A DNA stretch of 40,712 nt from JAMXLO01 sp041487355 (GCA_041487355.1 JBGPND010000021.1:1-40712); one strand, 5' to 3'; counted from the stretch's first letter, positions 1-8,006 are shown. Translations and numbers: made by a program. Notes: generated by a model from the letters alone, not told the origin.

Positions 1-97
1 CGCCGATGCCGAGTTGCAGGCGATCGCGCTCGCCGAAGAAGCGGCCATGATCGAAGCCGAGCAGGACGCCAACCGGCAGGTTCGCGGTGGCGGGTGA
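1..97 (+). CDS. 3' end of an unidentified gene (partial)
   Basis: An open frame enters from the left edge and stops at TGA 95-97, leaving about 31 residues. The visible tail is alanine- and glutamate-rich, includes EEAAMIEAEQDANRQ and ends in RGGG. This composition suits a helical C-terminus but identifies no family. In many alphaproteobacteria a DUF1150 gene like the one downstream follows a small heat-shock protein gene. That makes an Hsp20 a possible identity, but nothing in these residues proves it. The frame is coding-like in GC pattern, but its length is too short for certainty. Confidence 0.4.
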   Translation, partial: ADAELQAIALAEEAAMIEAEQDANRQVRGGG

Positions 98-172
98 CTG
101 CAATGACAGGGGCCGATTGGCCGATTTCGTCACACATTCATCCGCAGGCATGACGACGCCACCGCAATCCGG

Positions 173-186
173 TTGATCCACATCAA
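173..186. promoter_or_regulatory. Perfect FNR/FixK-type operator
   Basis: The sequence TTGATCCACATCAA is an exact match to the FNR/FixK/ANR consensus TTGAT-N4-ATCAA, with perfect dyad symmetry. Its centre (179.5) lies 64 bases before the preferred ATG at 244. If it acts as a class II activator site at -41.5, transcription would start near 221. A weak -10-like TAAATT lies at 210-215, where that model wants it. Family knowledge: such boxes bind CRP/FNR regulators that act under low oxygen or nitric oxide. Inference: the DUF1150 operon is oxygen-regulated. Confidence 0.7.
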
Positions 187-243
187 TGCGCTAATGAGAA
201 CAAATGGCGTAAATTTCTTCAAATGGGCCGGAGGATCGGTGTC

Positions 244-510
244 ATGAATATCTCAGTGATCGACCGGCCGGGCGAGACCGCCGGCCGTGAAGTGGACGCG
301 GTGGCGGAGGATATCCGCCACATGACGACGGTGCAGTTGCGCTGCCTCGGGGTCCGGTCGGTCGTGTATCTCCGGTCCGGCACGGTGGACGGCGAGATGG
401 CCTATGCCATCCACGCCGCCGATGGCATCCCGATGGCTGTCGTCGAGGACATCGACGCGGCCGTGGCGCTGGCGTGCGAGCACGGCATGGCCTTCGTGGC
501 GGTGCATTGA
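244..510 (+). CDS. DUF1150 family small protein
   Basis: This 88-residue protein ends in a segment (YAIHAADGIPMAVVEDIDAA, then CEHGMAFVAVH) that matches the conserved C-terminal pattern of DUF1150 proteins, which are small, mostly alphaproteobacterial and of unknown biochemical function. I prefer the ATG at 244 over the upstream in-frame ATG at 223. GGAGG at 230-234 sits nine bases ahead of 244 and would lie inside the longer form. The gene is the first after the FNR-type box, and its stop overlaps the start of the next small gene by one base, so the two are probably translationally coupled. DUF1150 genes often accompany small heat-shock protein genes. Confidence 0.75.
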   Translation: MNISVIDRPGETAGREVDAVAEDIRHMTTVQLRCLGVRSVVYLRSGTVDGEMAYAIHAADGIPMAVVEDIDAAVALACEHGMAFVAVH

Positions 511-677
511 TGCCGGTCATCGCCACTGAGATCGAACCGCACGGCGTGACGCGCATCTTCCTCGATTGCCGTCCGGCCGCTCCCGATCCCCACGATGAAG
601 CACGCATCGCCCGCGCGATCGCGCGGGCGCAAGCGGCGGCAACGGCAGATCCGGAAAGGCTGCCCCGCGCCGCCTGA
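510..677 (+). CDS. Small hypothetical protein, coupled to DUF1150
   Basis: A 55-residue frame starts at ATG 510, which shares its A with the TGA of the DUF1150 gene. The N-terminal half (MPVIATEIEPHGVTRIFLDC) looks like two beta strands. The C-terminal half, rich in Ala and Arg (DEARIARAIARAQAAATADP), should form an amphipathic helix. I do not recognise a family. Tight coupling to DUF1150 and codon use in step with its neighbours support it as a real gene. No signal peptide or membrane segment is visible. Confidence 0.5.
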   Translation: MPVIATEIEPHGVTRIFLDCRPAAPDPHDEARIARAIARAQAAATADPERLPRAA

Positions 678-739
678 CGCCTCGGGGACGCCCCGACCGC
701 CGCCCTTGCCCGTGTCGCGCCAATCCTTACGATGCGGGC

Positions 740-1483
740 ATGCACCATCACAAAACGACCCCGGTGGACGAGGTGACCATCGTCCACAGCTCCGATCTGC
801 ATGTCGACGACGACCGCATCGCCGGTACCCACGGCGGCGACGGCACGGCCGGCCTCGCCGCCGTGCTGGCCCGCGCCCGCGCTTCCGGCGCCGACATCGT
901 GCTGCTGGCCGGCGACACGTTCGACAACAACCGTGTGCCATCGCAGGTCATCGACCGCGCCGGACGCCTGCTCGCGGACGCCGGAATCCCCGTGGTGATC
1001 CTGCCAGGCAACCACGATCCCGCATTGCCGGATTGCGTCTTCGTCCGCGGCGGCTATCCGAGCATTCCCAACGTCTCGGTGCTCGGCATTACGCACGACG
1101 AGGCCGTGGCATTCCCGGCCCAGGCGCTGGAAATCTGGGGCCACGCGCATCGCGACTACGAGAACATGGCACCGCTGCGCGGGCCCCGGCCGCGCTCCAC
1201 ACGCTGGCAAATCGCGCTCGCGCACGGCCACTACGAGCCGCCGCACAATCTGGCGACCCCGCTCCGCCCGTCCTGGCTGTTCAGCGACGATGCGATCGCC
1301 GCCACCGAGGCCGACTACCTCGCGCTCGGCCACTGGGACCGCCCGGTGCGGGTGGGCAACGGCACCGTGCCGGCCTACTACTCGGGCTCGCCCGAACTGG
1401 CGCAAACGGTTAACGTCATCAGGCTGACGACATCCGGCAAGGTTGTCGTCACCCGCGAACCACTGCGCTGGGATCACCGATAA
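740..1483 (+). CDS. Calcineurin-like metallophosphoesterase
   Basis: This 247-residue protein carries the complete dinuclear-metal signature of calcineurin-like phosphoesterases: D-L-H at 19-21, GDTFD at 58-62, GNHD at 90-93, the histidine pair AHGHY near 161-165 and GHWD at 197-200. Spacing and length resemble SbcD/YfcE-like phosphodiesterases rather than large periplasmic nucleotidases. No signal peptide is present, so it is probably cytoplasmic. The substrate, whether DNA ends, cyclic nucleotide or another phosphodiester, cannot be read from sequence. The start at ATG 740 has no strong Shine-Dalgarno sequence. A GTG at 764, encoding the Val of TTPVDE, would remove only eight residues and no motif. 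It stands 62 bases after the small-protein pair and could share their transcript. Confidence 0.85.
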   Translation: MHHHKTTPVDEVTIVHSSDLHVDDDRIAGTHGGDGTAGLAAVLARARASGADIVLLAGDTFDNNRVPSQVIDRAGRLLADAGIPVVILPGNHDPALPDCVFVRGGYPSIPNVSVLGITHDEAVAFPAQALEIWGHAHRDYENMAPLRGPRPRSTRWQIALAHGHYEPPHNLATPLRPSWLFSDDAIAATEADYLALGHWDRPVRVGNGTVPAYYSGSPELAQTVNVIRLTTSGKVVVTREPLRWDHR

Positions 1484-1508
1484 CCGACCGGCAAGAAAGG
1501 CTGCAGCG

Positions 1509-2297
1509 ATGCCCCTGCTCTACGAACAGCGTGGTTCCGTCGCCATCCTGACATTGAGCCGGCCCGAGGCACGCAACGCCTGGTGCGAAGAATTCATCTC
1601 CGGCCTGCAGCAGCGCCTGCCGGAGCTGGAGAACAATCCGGAGGTCCGCTGCGTCATCCTGACCGGCGACGAGAAGGGCGCCGCGTTCAGCGCCGGTGCC
1701 GACCTGAAGAACCCGCGCACGCACACGATGGATTCGATCGCCGCATTCATCGAGGCGCTGCCGAGCCGGCGCCGCTCGCATCCGATCCCGATGCTGACCG
1801 ACTTCGCCAAGCCGATCATCGCCGCGGTGAACGGCTACGCCGTCGGCATCGGCTGCATCGTCACCTATTGCTGCGACATGATCGTCGCCTCGGACCGCGC
1901 CGAGTGGCGCCTGCCGCAGAGCGGCCTCGGCATCATCCCCGCGCAAGGCGGCGCCGTCCGGCTGGCGCGCTGGGTCGGCAAGGGCCTGGCGATGCGCGCG
2001 GCGTTCGGTTTCCCGCTGAAGGCGGAGGAGGCGTATCGCATCGGCCTGGCGCAATGGCTGGTGCCGCATGACGAGCTGATGGCGCGCGCCATGGAAGTCG
2101 CGGAACACATCGCCTCGCTGCCGCCTCTCGCCGCGCGGCTGGTGAAGGAATCGCTGAACCGCGGCCTCGATGTCCCGCTGGCGGATGCCGTGCTGGGCGA
2201 CCTCTATTGCTTCGCCACCCTGGAGCTGACCGAGGACAAGCAGGAAGCCCATCAGGCCTGGCGCGAACGCCGCAAGCCGCGCTTCAAGGGCCGCTGA
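1509..2297 (+). CDS. Enoyl-CoA hydratase/isomerase fold protein with altered active site
   Basis: This 262-residue crotonase-superfamily protein has family-typical length. The acyl-CoA pocket motif FSAGADLK (60-67) and oxyanion-hole region NGYAVGIGC (108-116) are present, as is the downstream GIIPAQGGAVRLARWVG block and the C-terminal CoA-contact helix. By alignment from memory to rat mitochondrial enoyl-CoA hydratase, the two catalytic glutamates (Glu144 and Glu164) correspond here to Ile117 and Gln137. Ordinary syn-hydration is therefore unlikely. Other crotonase chemistries (isomerase, dehalogenase, hydrolase, decarboxylase) use different residues. The start at ATG 1509 follows AAGG at 1497-1500. 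An in-frame extension back to 1443 would overlap the upstream gene and is rejected. The substrate is unknown. Confidence 0.8.
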   Translation: MPLLYEQRGSVAILTLSRPEARNAWCEEFISGLQQRLPELENNPEVRCVILTGDEKGAAFSAGADLKNPRTHTMDSIAAFIEALPSRRRSHPIPMLTDFAKPIIAAVNGYAVGIGCIVTYCCDMIVASDRAEWRLPQSGLGIIPAQGGAVRLARWVGKGLAMRAAFGFPLKAEEAYRIGLAQWLVPHDELMARAMEVAEHIASLPPLAARLVKESLNRGLDVPLADAVLGDLYCFATLELTEDKQEAHQAWRERRKPRFKGR

Positions 2298-2332
2298 AGC
2301 TTATGCGTCATGCGAAGCGAGCGTGCCCAAGC

Positions 2333-2424
2333 TGTCATTGCGAGGAGCGTAGCGACGCGGCAATCTCCGGCCAATTACGAACTCCGAACGAGATTGCCGC
2401 GTCGCTACGCTCCTCGCAATGACA
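2333..2424. repeat. Perfect 34-bp inverted repeat (dispersed hairpin element)
   Basis: Arms 2333-2366 and 2391-2424 are exact reverse complements around a 24-base spacer. The arm begins gtcattgcgaggagcg and ends gcggcaatct. The same element, with small changes, recurs at 7881-7970. It lies between the crotonase gene and the frameshifted oxidoreductase gene. If transcribed it would fold into a very stable hairpin that could end transcription or protect the upstream message. It resembles the REP-like palindromes scattered through alphaproteobacterial genomes. Confidence 0.9.
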
Positions 2425-2456
2425 CTGGAATGAGCTGCCGACCAGAGGAGGGTCCG

Positions 2457-3409
2457 ATGCCTCAGTCGATCCGCGCCGTCGTCGTCGATCCGTCGAGCGA
2501 CGCCAGGCTCACCCTGCGCGACGTCGAGCTGCCCCCTGCCGCGCCCAACGACGTCACCGTCCGCGTCACGACGATTTCGCTGAACCGCGGCGAGGTCAAT
2601 CGCGCCTTGTCACAATCCGGCGCCGGCGCGCGGCCCGGCTGGGATTTCGCCGGTGTGGTCCAGGAGGCCGCGGCGGATGGCAGTGGCCCGTCAGTGGGAA
2701 CGCCGTGGTCGGTCTGCTGCCGAGCGGTGCCTGGGCGGAGCGCGTGCGCGCGCCGAGCCACTCGGTCGCGGCGCTGCCGGATGGCGTTTCCGACGCGCAG
2801 GCCGCGACTCTGCCGGTGGCGGGGCTGACCGCATTGCACGCATTGCGGCAGGGCGGGCTGCTGCTCGGCCGCAAGGTGCTGGTCGACGGTGCAACGGGCG
2901 GCGTCGGCCACCTTGCGATCCAGCTCGCCGCCGCGTCCGGCGCGGAGGTGTATGGCCATGTGCGACGGGCCGAACAGCAGCCGATGATCAGCGAATGGTG
3001 CGGTGACCGCATCATCGTCTCGGCCGATCTGCGTGCTGCCGCTTCGAGCGGACCGTATCATCTGATCATCGATTCCGTTGGCGGCTCCGCGCTGTCGGCG
3101 GCGCTGGGGATGCTGCAGCCCAACGGCACCTGCGTGCATTTCGGCGTGTCGGAGTCGCCGCAGACGACATTCGAGAGCCGCAGTTTCTTCCAGACCGGCG
3201 GCGTGAAACTCTACGGCCTGGCGCTGTTCCACGAGCTGCGGCGGGTCGAGCCGGCTTCGGAGGGGCTCGCGGTGCTGGCGCACCTGGTTGCGCGGCGCGC
3301 GCTGCGGCCGCATATCGAGATCGAGGCGCCGTGGACGGACATCGCCGGCATCGCCCGCCGGTTGATTGCGCGCGAGTTTGTCGGCAAGGCGGTGCTGCAT
3401 GTGAACTGA
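2457..3409 (+). pseudogene. Zinc-independent quinone oxidoreductase gene, frameshifted
   Basis: Two adjacent frames together encode one MDR-family NAD(P)H:quinone oxidoreductase of about 317 residues. The first starts at ATG 2457 behind a strong GAGGAGG and gives the GroES-like domain (SLNRGEVNRALSQSG, PGWDFAGVVQEAAADGSG). It then falls out of frame near 2696-2699. The second frame resumes with VVGLLPSGAWAERV and contains the nucleotide-binding motif GATGGVGHLAIQLA, then runs normally to the stop at 3409. One missing base in the GTGGGAACGCC stretch would rejoin them as SVG-NAVVGLLPSG. The rest of the gene shows no decay, so either the mutation is recent or the base was lost in sequencing. The intact relative at 6880 belongs to the same superfamily. 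Confidence 0.8.
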
Positions 3410-3432
3410 TCCGCCTCGGGAAAGGTGACCTG

Positions 3433-4029
3433 ATGAGTACCAGCACGCGGCGGAAGCTGCCGTCCCGTATGACCGTCGATGAGTTCATCGACTGGGCCGC
3501 CGACGACTCGCGCCCGCCTTGGCAACTTGTCGACGGTGAGCCGCGTGCCACGGCGCCGGCCAGCGCCACGCATGGTGCCATTCAGACGAATCTCGCCTAC
3601 TTGCTGACACGCCGCTTGATCGAAAGCGGAAGCGCCTGTCGTGCGGTCACCGAACCAGCGATTGTTCCGCGGGTACGCGCCAGCAGCAATCTGCGTGTGG
3701 CCGATCTTGCCATTACCTGCTCGCCCATCGAACCAGGGCAGATTGTGCTTTCTGACCCCGTGCTTATCGTAGAAATCCTGTCGCCCACCAACGAGCTGGA
3801 TACCTGGAAAAATGTCTGGGCCTACGTGTCGATGCCCAGCGTGCTGGAGATTTTGGTGGTTCGCTCGACGTCGGTTGCTGCCGATCTGTTGCGGCGGCGC
3901 CCGGATGGTGCATGGCCTGAGGAGCCGACCAAACTTGGTCCAAACGATTTGCTGCACCTGGATTCCATCGACCTGACCTGTCCATTGGCCGACGTCTACG
4001 CGCGTACCGATCTCGCACGCAGCGCCTGA
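3433..4029 (+). CDS. Uma2 family (DUF820) nuclease-fold protein
   Basis: This 198-residue protein has the Uma2 layout: an N-terminal MTVDEFIDWA segment, a QLVDGEPRA strand, then the restriction-endonuclease-like core. The likely PD-(D/E)XK residues are Asp91 in RVADLAI, Glu114 in VEILSPTNE and Lys126 in DTWKN. The family is abundant in cyanobacteria and common in soil alphaproteobacteria. Many members have no proven function, and some are thought to be nucleases of mobile origin. The start at ATG 3433 is preceded by AAAGG. The longer open frame from 3331 overlaps the oxidoreductase gene and is not used. It stands alone between metabolic genes with no obvious partner. Confidence 0.75.
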   Translation: MSTSTRRKLPSRMTVDEFIDWAADDSRPPWQLVDGEPRATAPASATHGAIQTNLAYLLTRRLIESGSACRAVTEPAIVPRVRASSNLRVADLAITCSPIEPGQIVLSDPVLIVEILSPTNELDTWKNVWAYVSMPSVLEILVVRSTSVAADLLRRRPDGAWPEEPTKLGPNDLLHLDSIDLTCPLADVYARTDLARSA

Positions 4030-4101
4030 CCCGCGCTCTCCCTTGGCGCCGCGCTGGCGTGCCAGTACAGTCTGCTATCCCGCATCTGGAATGACACAAC
4101 C

Positions 4102-5133
4102 ATGCGCCCACGCCTCACGCTGATCGTCATGGCAATTGCCTGGATCGCCTGGCACGCCGATGCTCGCGCCGATACCCAGGCGCTGTACGACGCGGCGCGC
4201 AAGGAAGCGCCGATGACCTGGTACATCAGCTTCTACGGCGCCGACATCCCCGCCAAGACTGTTGCCGCGTTTGCCGCGAAATATCCGGGCCTCACCGTCA
4301 ATCCGATCCGCATGACCTCCGGCGCCATCTTCCAGCGGCTGAACCAGGACCTCCGCAGCCATGTCGCGGTCGCCAGCGTCTATACCTCCAGCATCGGCGG
4401 ACAGTACGACATCCTGGTGCATGACGGCGTGCTGGCCGAATACACGCCGGAAGCCGCCGCCGCGCTCAGCCCAAACGTCACGACAGCGATCGTTCCGGGT
4501 TACGTCTATCCGCTCGGCACCGGGCTGATGGCGCTGGCCTACAACACGGCAAAGATCAAGCCGGCCGACGCGCCAAAATCCTGGCAGGACCTGCTCGATC
4601 CGAAATGGCACGGTCAGATCGCGATCGGCGATCCGTCGTTCAGCGGCTTCGACGCCGTGTGGGACGTGATCATGACCAAGATGTACGGCTGGCAGTACTA
4701 TGAGAAGCTGGCGAAGAACAATCCGCTGGTGCAGCGCTCGACGTTCGATACCCTCACCGCGCTGAACGCCGGCGAGCGCACGGTCGGTGTGATGAGCGAC
4801 ACGCAGGCGGTCGACAGCGCCGCCAAGGGCAATCCGGTTGCCGCCGTGTATCCCTCGGACGGGACGGTGATGATCCTTGGCATGACCGCGATTCTGAAGG
4901 ACGCCCCGCAGCCGAACACGGCGCGGCTGTTCACCGAGTTTCTGCTCGGGCCTGAACACGGCAAAATCCTCGTCGAAAATCACTACCAGTCCGCCCGTGT
5001 CGACGCCACCAATGAACTGGCCGGCGGCAAGCGGCTTTCCGACATCAAGCTCGCACCGGTGATGTCCTCCAAGGATTTCGTGCAGGCGCTGCCCGAGCTG
5101 ATCGAGCGTTGGCGCGACCTGTTCAGTCACTGA
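4102..5133 (+). CDS. Periplasmic solute-binding protein, iron(III)-type ABC importer
   Basis: This 343-residue protein has a Sec signal peptide (hydrophobic core LTLIVMAIAWIAW, likely cleavage after ADARA at about residue 23). The mature part follows the family 1 / Fbp-like pattern: an early Tyr-rich strand TWYISFYGADIP, a middle AYNTAKIKPADAPKSWQDLL, and WHGQIAIGDPSFSG. Members of this group bind ferric iron, thiamine, 2-aminoethylphosphonate, putrescine or other small solutes, so the ligand is open. The stop lies 20 bases before the preferred permease start, which argues for one operon. It is clearly related to, but more divergent than, the three binding proteins at 23229-26313. Confidence 0.85.
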   Translation: MRPRLTLIVMAIAWIAWHADARADTQALYDAARKEAPMTWYISFYGADIPAKTVAAFAAKYPGLTVNPIRMTSGAIFQRLNQDLRSHVAVASVYTSSIGGQYDILVHDGVLAEYTPEAAAALSPNVTTAIVPGYVYPLGTGLMALAYNTAKIKPADAPKSWQDLLDPKWHGQIAIGDPSFSGFDAVWDVIMTKMYGWQYYEKLAKNNPLVQRSTFDTLTALNAGERTVGVMSDTQAVDSAAKGNPVAAVYPSDGTVMILGMTAILKDAPQPNTARLFTEFLLGPEHGKILVENHYQSARVDATNELAGGKRLSDIKLAPVMSSKDFVQALPELIERWRDLFSH

Positions 5134-5153
5134 TCGTCCCAACACCGCCGTCG

Positions 5154-6848
5154 ATGCCGCGCCGGCGCCGAGCCTGGGACCCGGCCCGTGCGCTGTTTCT
5201 GGCGCTGGCAGCGATCCTTGCACTGCTGGTGATCCTGCCGCTCGCCGAACTGCTGCTGATCAGCGTGCAGGTGCCCGGGCGGAACGGCGCAGGCTTCACA
5301 CTCGCCAACTACGCGCAGGCGTTCGGGCGCCAGCGCTATCTCGTCGGCTTCGAGAACTCCTTCATCCTCGGTGTGTCGGTCGCGACGTTCTGCCTGCTGC
5401 TCGCAGTGCCAATGGCCTGGGCCGTGGCGCGCACCAACATGCCCGGCAAGCAGCTCGTGCGGCTGATGATGCTGCTCACCTTCATCACGCCGCCCTTCCT
5501 CGGCGCGACGAGCTGGGTGCTGCTCGCCTCGCCCAATGCCGGCTGGCTCAACCGGCTCTACGCCTGGATCACCGGCGCGGCCCACGGGCCGTTCGACATC
5601 TACAGCTTCCCGGGCCTCGTCTTCGTCATCGGCATCTACTCGGTCCCGTACAGCTTCGTGTTCGCCTCGGCCGCGCTCGAGCTGGTGTCGAGCGAGATGG
5701 AAGCAGCGGCAAACATCCTCGGCGCCGGCCGGATCACCACGACGTTGCGCATCACCCTGCCGCTGATCACTCCGGCGCTGATCGGCGCCTGGATCATCAC
5801 CTTCCTCGAGGCGATCTCGATCATCGGCTCATCGATCATCGTCGCCCTGCCGGCGCGCATCAATCTCGTGCCGCTGCAACTCTGGCAGTTCTTCGGCTAC
5901 CCGCTGCAGGTGGAGGTCGCCGCGGCCTACTCCATGCCGCTGCTGCTGCTGACCGTCGCGATGTTCTGGCTGCAGCAGCGCCTGCTGCATCGCAAGGGCT
6001 ACGTGTCGCTCACCGGCAAGGGCGGTGCGCGCCAGCCGATCGACCTCGGCGCGGCGCGCTGGCTGCTGCTGGCGTTTTCGCTGTTTGTCGTGACGCTCGC
6101 GGTGATCCTGCCCTACCTGGTGCTGTGCGAGGCGGCGTTCTCCACCGCCTGGGCGCGCGGCTTCAGCCAGAGCAATCTCACGCTGGAAAACTTCCGCCAG
6201 TTGCTGATCCGCCAGACACTGCTCAAGCAGTCGATCATCAATACCTTCACCTACTCCGCCGCGGCGGCAACGATCGCCGGCGGACTTGCGCTCGCCACCG
6301 GCTATCTGATCGAGCGGCGCCTGGTGCCGTTGCGCGGCCTGCTGTCGACCCTTTGCCTGGCGCCGTTCGTGATCCCCGGCCTGGTGCTGGCCATCGGCTT
6401 CTACGCCGCCTACGCACCGCCGCCGCTGCTGCTCGGCGGCACCGCGGCGATCCTGATCCTGGCCTTCACCACGCGTTTCCTGCCGATCGCCTTCACCAGT
6501 GCCACCGCCGCGATCCGCGGGCTCAATCCGGAAATGGAGGACGCGGTGCGCATCCTCGGCGGCGGCCGCTTCGTCGTGCTCGGCCGCGTCGTGGCGCCGA
6601 TCCTGAAGCGCAACATCGCCGCTGTCTGGCTGCTGGTGTTCATCGCCTCCTCGCGCGAGGTGAGTTCGGCGCTGTTCCTCTACGGCCCCGCCACGCGCAC
6701 CATGTCGGTGATGTTCTTCGACCTCACCGAGGGCGCGCAGTTCGAGCAGCTCGCCGCGCTTGGCCTGATCATGGCCGCCACGACGATGATCTTCGTCGCG
6801 ATCGGCCAGGCGATCGCCGGCCGCGACTTCCTGCTGCGGCGGGAGTAG
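5154..6848 (+). CDS. ABC importer permease, two permease domains fused (Fbp/Pot type)
   Basis: This 564-residue inner-membrane protein consists of two BPD permease domains in tandem, each with about six hydrophobic helices. The cytoplasmic EAA loops are visible as EMEAAANILGAGR near residue 181 and EMEDAVRILGGGR near residue 460, the ATPase docking sites. The fused layout is usual for FbpB-like iron(III)-type systems. I chose ATG 5154. An in-frame TTG at 5109 would lie inside the upstream gene. It pairs with the binding protein just upstream, but no ATPase gene follows: the next gene is an unrelated oxidoreductase. An ATPase must come from elsewhere, possibly the one at 28067. Confidence 0.85.
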   Translation: MPRRRRAWDPARALFLALAAILALLVILPLAELLLISVQVPGRNGAGFTLANYAQAFGRQRYLVGFENSFILGVSVATFCLLLAVPMAWAVARTNMPGKQLVRLMMLLTFITPPFLGATSWVLLASPNAGWLNRLYAWITGAAHGPFDIYSFPGLVFVIGIYSVPYSFVFASAALELVSSEMEAAANILGAGRITTTLRITLPLITPALIGAWIITFLEAISIIGSSIIVALPARINLVPLQLWQFFGYPLQVEVAAAYSMPLLLLTVAMFWLQQRLLHRKGYVSLTGKGGARQPIDLGAARWLLLAFSLFVVTLAVILPYLVLCEAAFSTAWARGFSQSNLTLENFRQLLIRQTLLKQSIINTFTYSAAAATIAGGLALATGYLIERRLVPLRGLLSTLCLAPFVIPGLVLAIGFYAAYAPPPLLLGGTAAILILAFTTRFLPIAFTSATAAIRGLNPEMEDAVRILGGGRFVVLGRVVAPILKRNIAAVWLLVFIASSREVSSALFLYGPATRTMSVMFFDLTEGAQFEQLAALGLIMAATTMIFVAIGQAIAGRDFLLRRE

Positions 6849-6879
6849 GACGGCAGGTTCAAAAGGGGGAGGCAGCGCA

Positions 6880-7869
6880 ATGCGCATGATCGTGGTGCCC
6901 AGGCTGGGCGGGCCGGAGGTGTTGACCCTGGTCGAGGTGGCGCAGCCGGTCGCCGGCCCCGACCAGGTGCTGATCAAGCTGCGCTACGCGACGCTGAGCT
7001 ACGGCGACGTCTATCAGCGCGAGGGGACCTATCGCGCCGGCCCCATGCGCGAAGGCGAGACGCCGCTGCGCATCGGCGGCGAGGGCTGCGGCACCGTCGT
7101 CTCCGTGGGCACCAGCGTGACCGACCTGAAGCAGGGCGACCGCGTGGTGTTCGGCAATCATCTCGGCAGCTACGCCGAGTATGCCGCGGTGCTGGCCCGC
7201 AACGTCGTGCGGTTGCCGGATGCCATCAGCTTCGAGGATGCGGCGGGGGTGATGGGGCAGGGCGTCACCGCGCACTATCTCGCCTACGACACCGGCAAGC
7301 TGGCGCCGGGCATGAGCTGCCTGATCCATGCAGCGGCGGGCGGCGTGGGGCATTGCCTGGTGCAGCTCGCCAAACTGCGCGGCGCGCAGGTGCTCGCCAC
7401 CGTCGGCAGCCGCGACAAGGCGGCGTTCGTCGAGCGCCTCGGCGCCGACAAGGTGATCCTGTATCGCGAGGAGGATTTCTTGTCCGCGGTGCGCGGCTGG
7501 GGCGACGGCAAGGGCGTGGATGTTGTGTATGACGCGGTGGGGCCCGCGACGCTCGACAAGAGCATCCAGGCGACGCGACCGCGCGGCCTTTGCGTGCTGT
7601 ATGGCAACAGCTCCGGTCTGGTGGAGTCGGTCGCGCCGATGGACCTCGCCGCCGCTGGCTCGATCTTCTTCACCCGTCCGCGCCTGGCGCACCACATGCG
7701 CGACCGCGCCGAAATCGTGCGGCGTGTGGAGGATCTGTTTGCCGCGATGCAGGGCGGCCGCCTGCGCCTCGCGTTGCACCGCAGCTTCCCGCTGCATCAG
7801 GCCGCCGAGGCGCACCGCCTGCTGCAGTCGCGCCAGACCACCGGCAAGATCCTGCTGGCGATGGAGTGA
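6880..7869 (+). CDS. Zinc-independent NADPH:quinone oxidoreductase
   Basis: This 329-residue MDR-superfamily enzyme has a GroES-like N-terminal domain (SYGDVYQREGTY, GGEGCGTVVSVG) and a Rossmann domain with AAAGGVG at 151-157. The cysteine cluster of zinc alcohol dehydrogenases is absent. Length and motifs match QorA-like enzymes that reduce quinones or alpha,beta-unsaturated carbonyls with NADPH. A GGGGGAGG run just before the start is an excellent ribosome-binding site. ATG at 6880 or 6886 would both serve. It begins 31 bases after the permease gene and may share its transcript. It is followed at once by a hairpin repeat that may end the unit. Confidence 0.88.
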   Translation: MRMIVVPRLGGPEVLTLVEVAQPVAGPDQVLIKLRYATLSYGDVYQREGTYRAGPMREGETPLRIGGEGCGTVVSVGTSVTDLKQGDRVVFGNHLGSYAEYAAVLARNVVRLPDAISFEDAAGVMGQGVTAHYLAYDTGKLAPGMSCLIHAAAGGVGHCLVQLAKLRGAQVLATVGSRDKAAFVERLGADKVILYREEDFLSAVRGWGDGKGVDVVYDAVGPATLDKSIQATRPRGLCVLYGNSSGLVESVAPMDLAAAGSIFFTRPRLAHHMRDRAEIVRRVEDLFAAMQGGRLRLALHRSFPLHQAAEAHRLLQSRQTTGKILLAME

Positions 7870-7880
7870 CTACTACGGCT

Positions 7881-7970
7881 GTCATTGCGAGGAGCGAAGC
7901 GACGCGGCAATCCCGTGGTCGGTGCGCACCCACCACGGGATTGCCGCGTCGCTTCGCTTCTCGCAATGAC
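7881..7970. repeat. 39-bp inverted repeat, second copy of the hairpin family
   Basis: Arms 7881-7919 and 7932-7970 pair over 39 positions with a single G-T mismatch around a 12-base spacer. The outer arm differs from the 2333-2424 copy at one internal base, and the opposite arm carries the complementary change. Pairing is therefore preserved. The inner stem ccgtggt/accacgg is specific to this copy. It separates the plus-strand oxidoreductase from the convergent transporter gene and could act as a bidirectional transcription end. Confidence 0.9.
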
Positions 7971-8006
7971 ACCGTGGATCGATTGGCGATGTCTTTGCGC
8001 CGCCGT

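Noticed and set aside
2333..7970. Composite transposon bounded by the two hairpin repeats
   Set aside because: The copies are short palindromes without a transposase or target duplications, and the enclosed genes are ordinary chromosomal ones.
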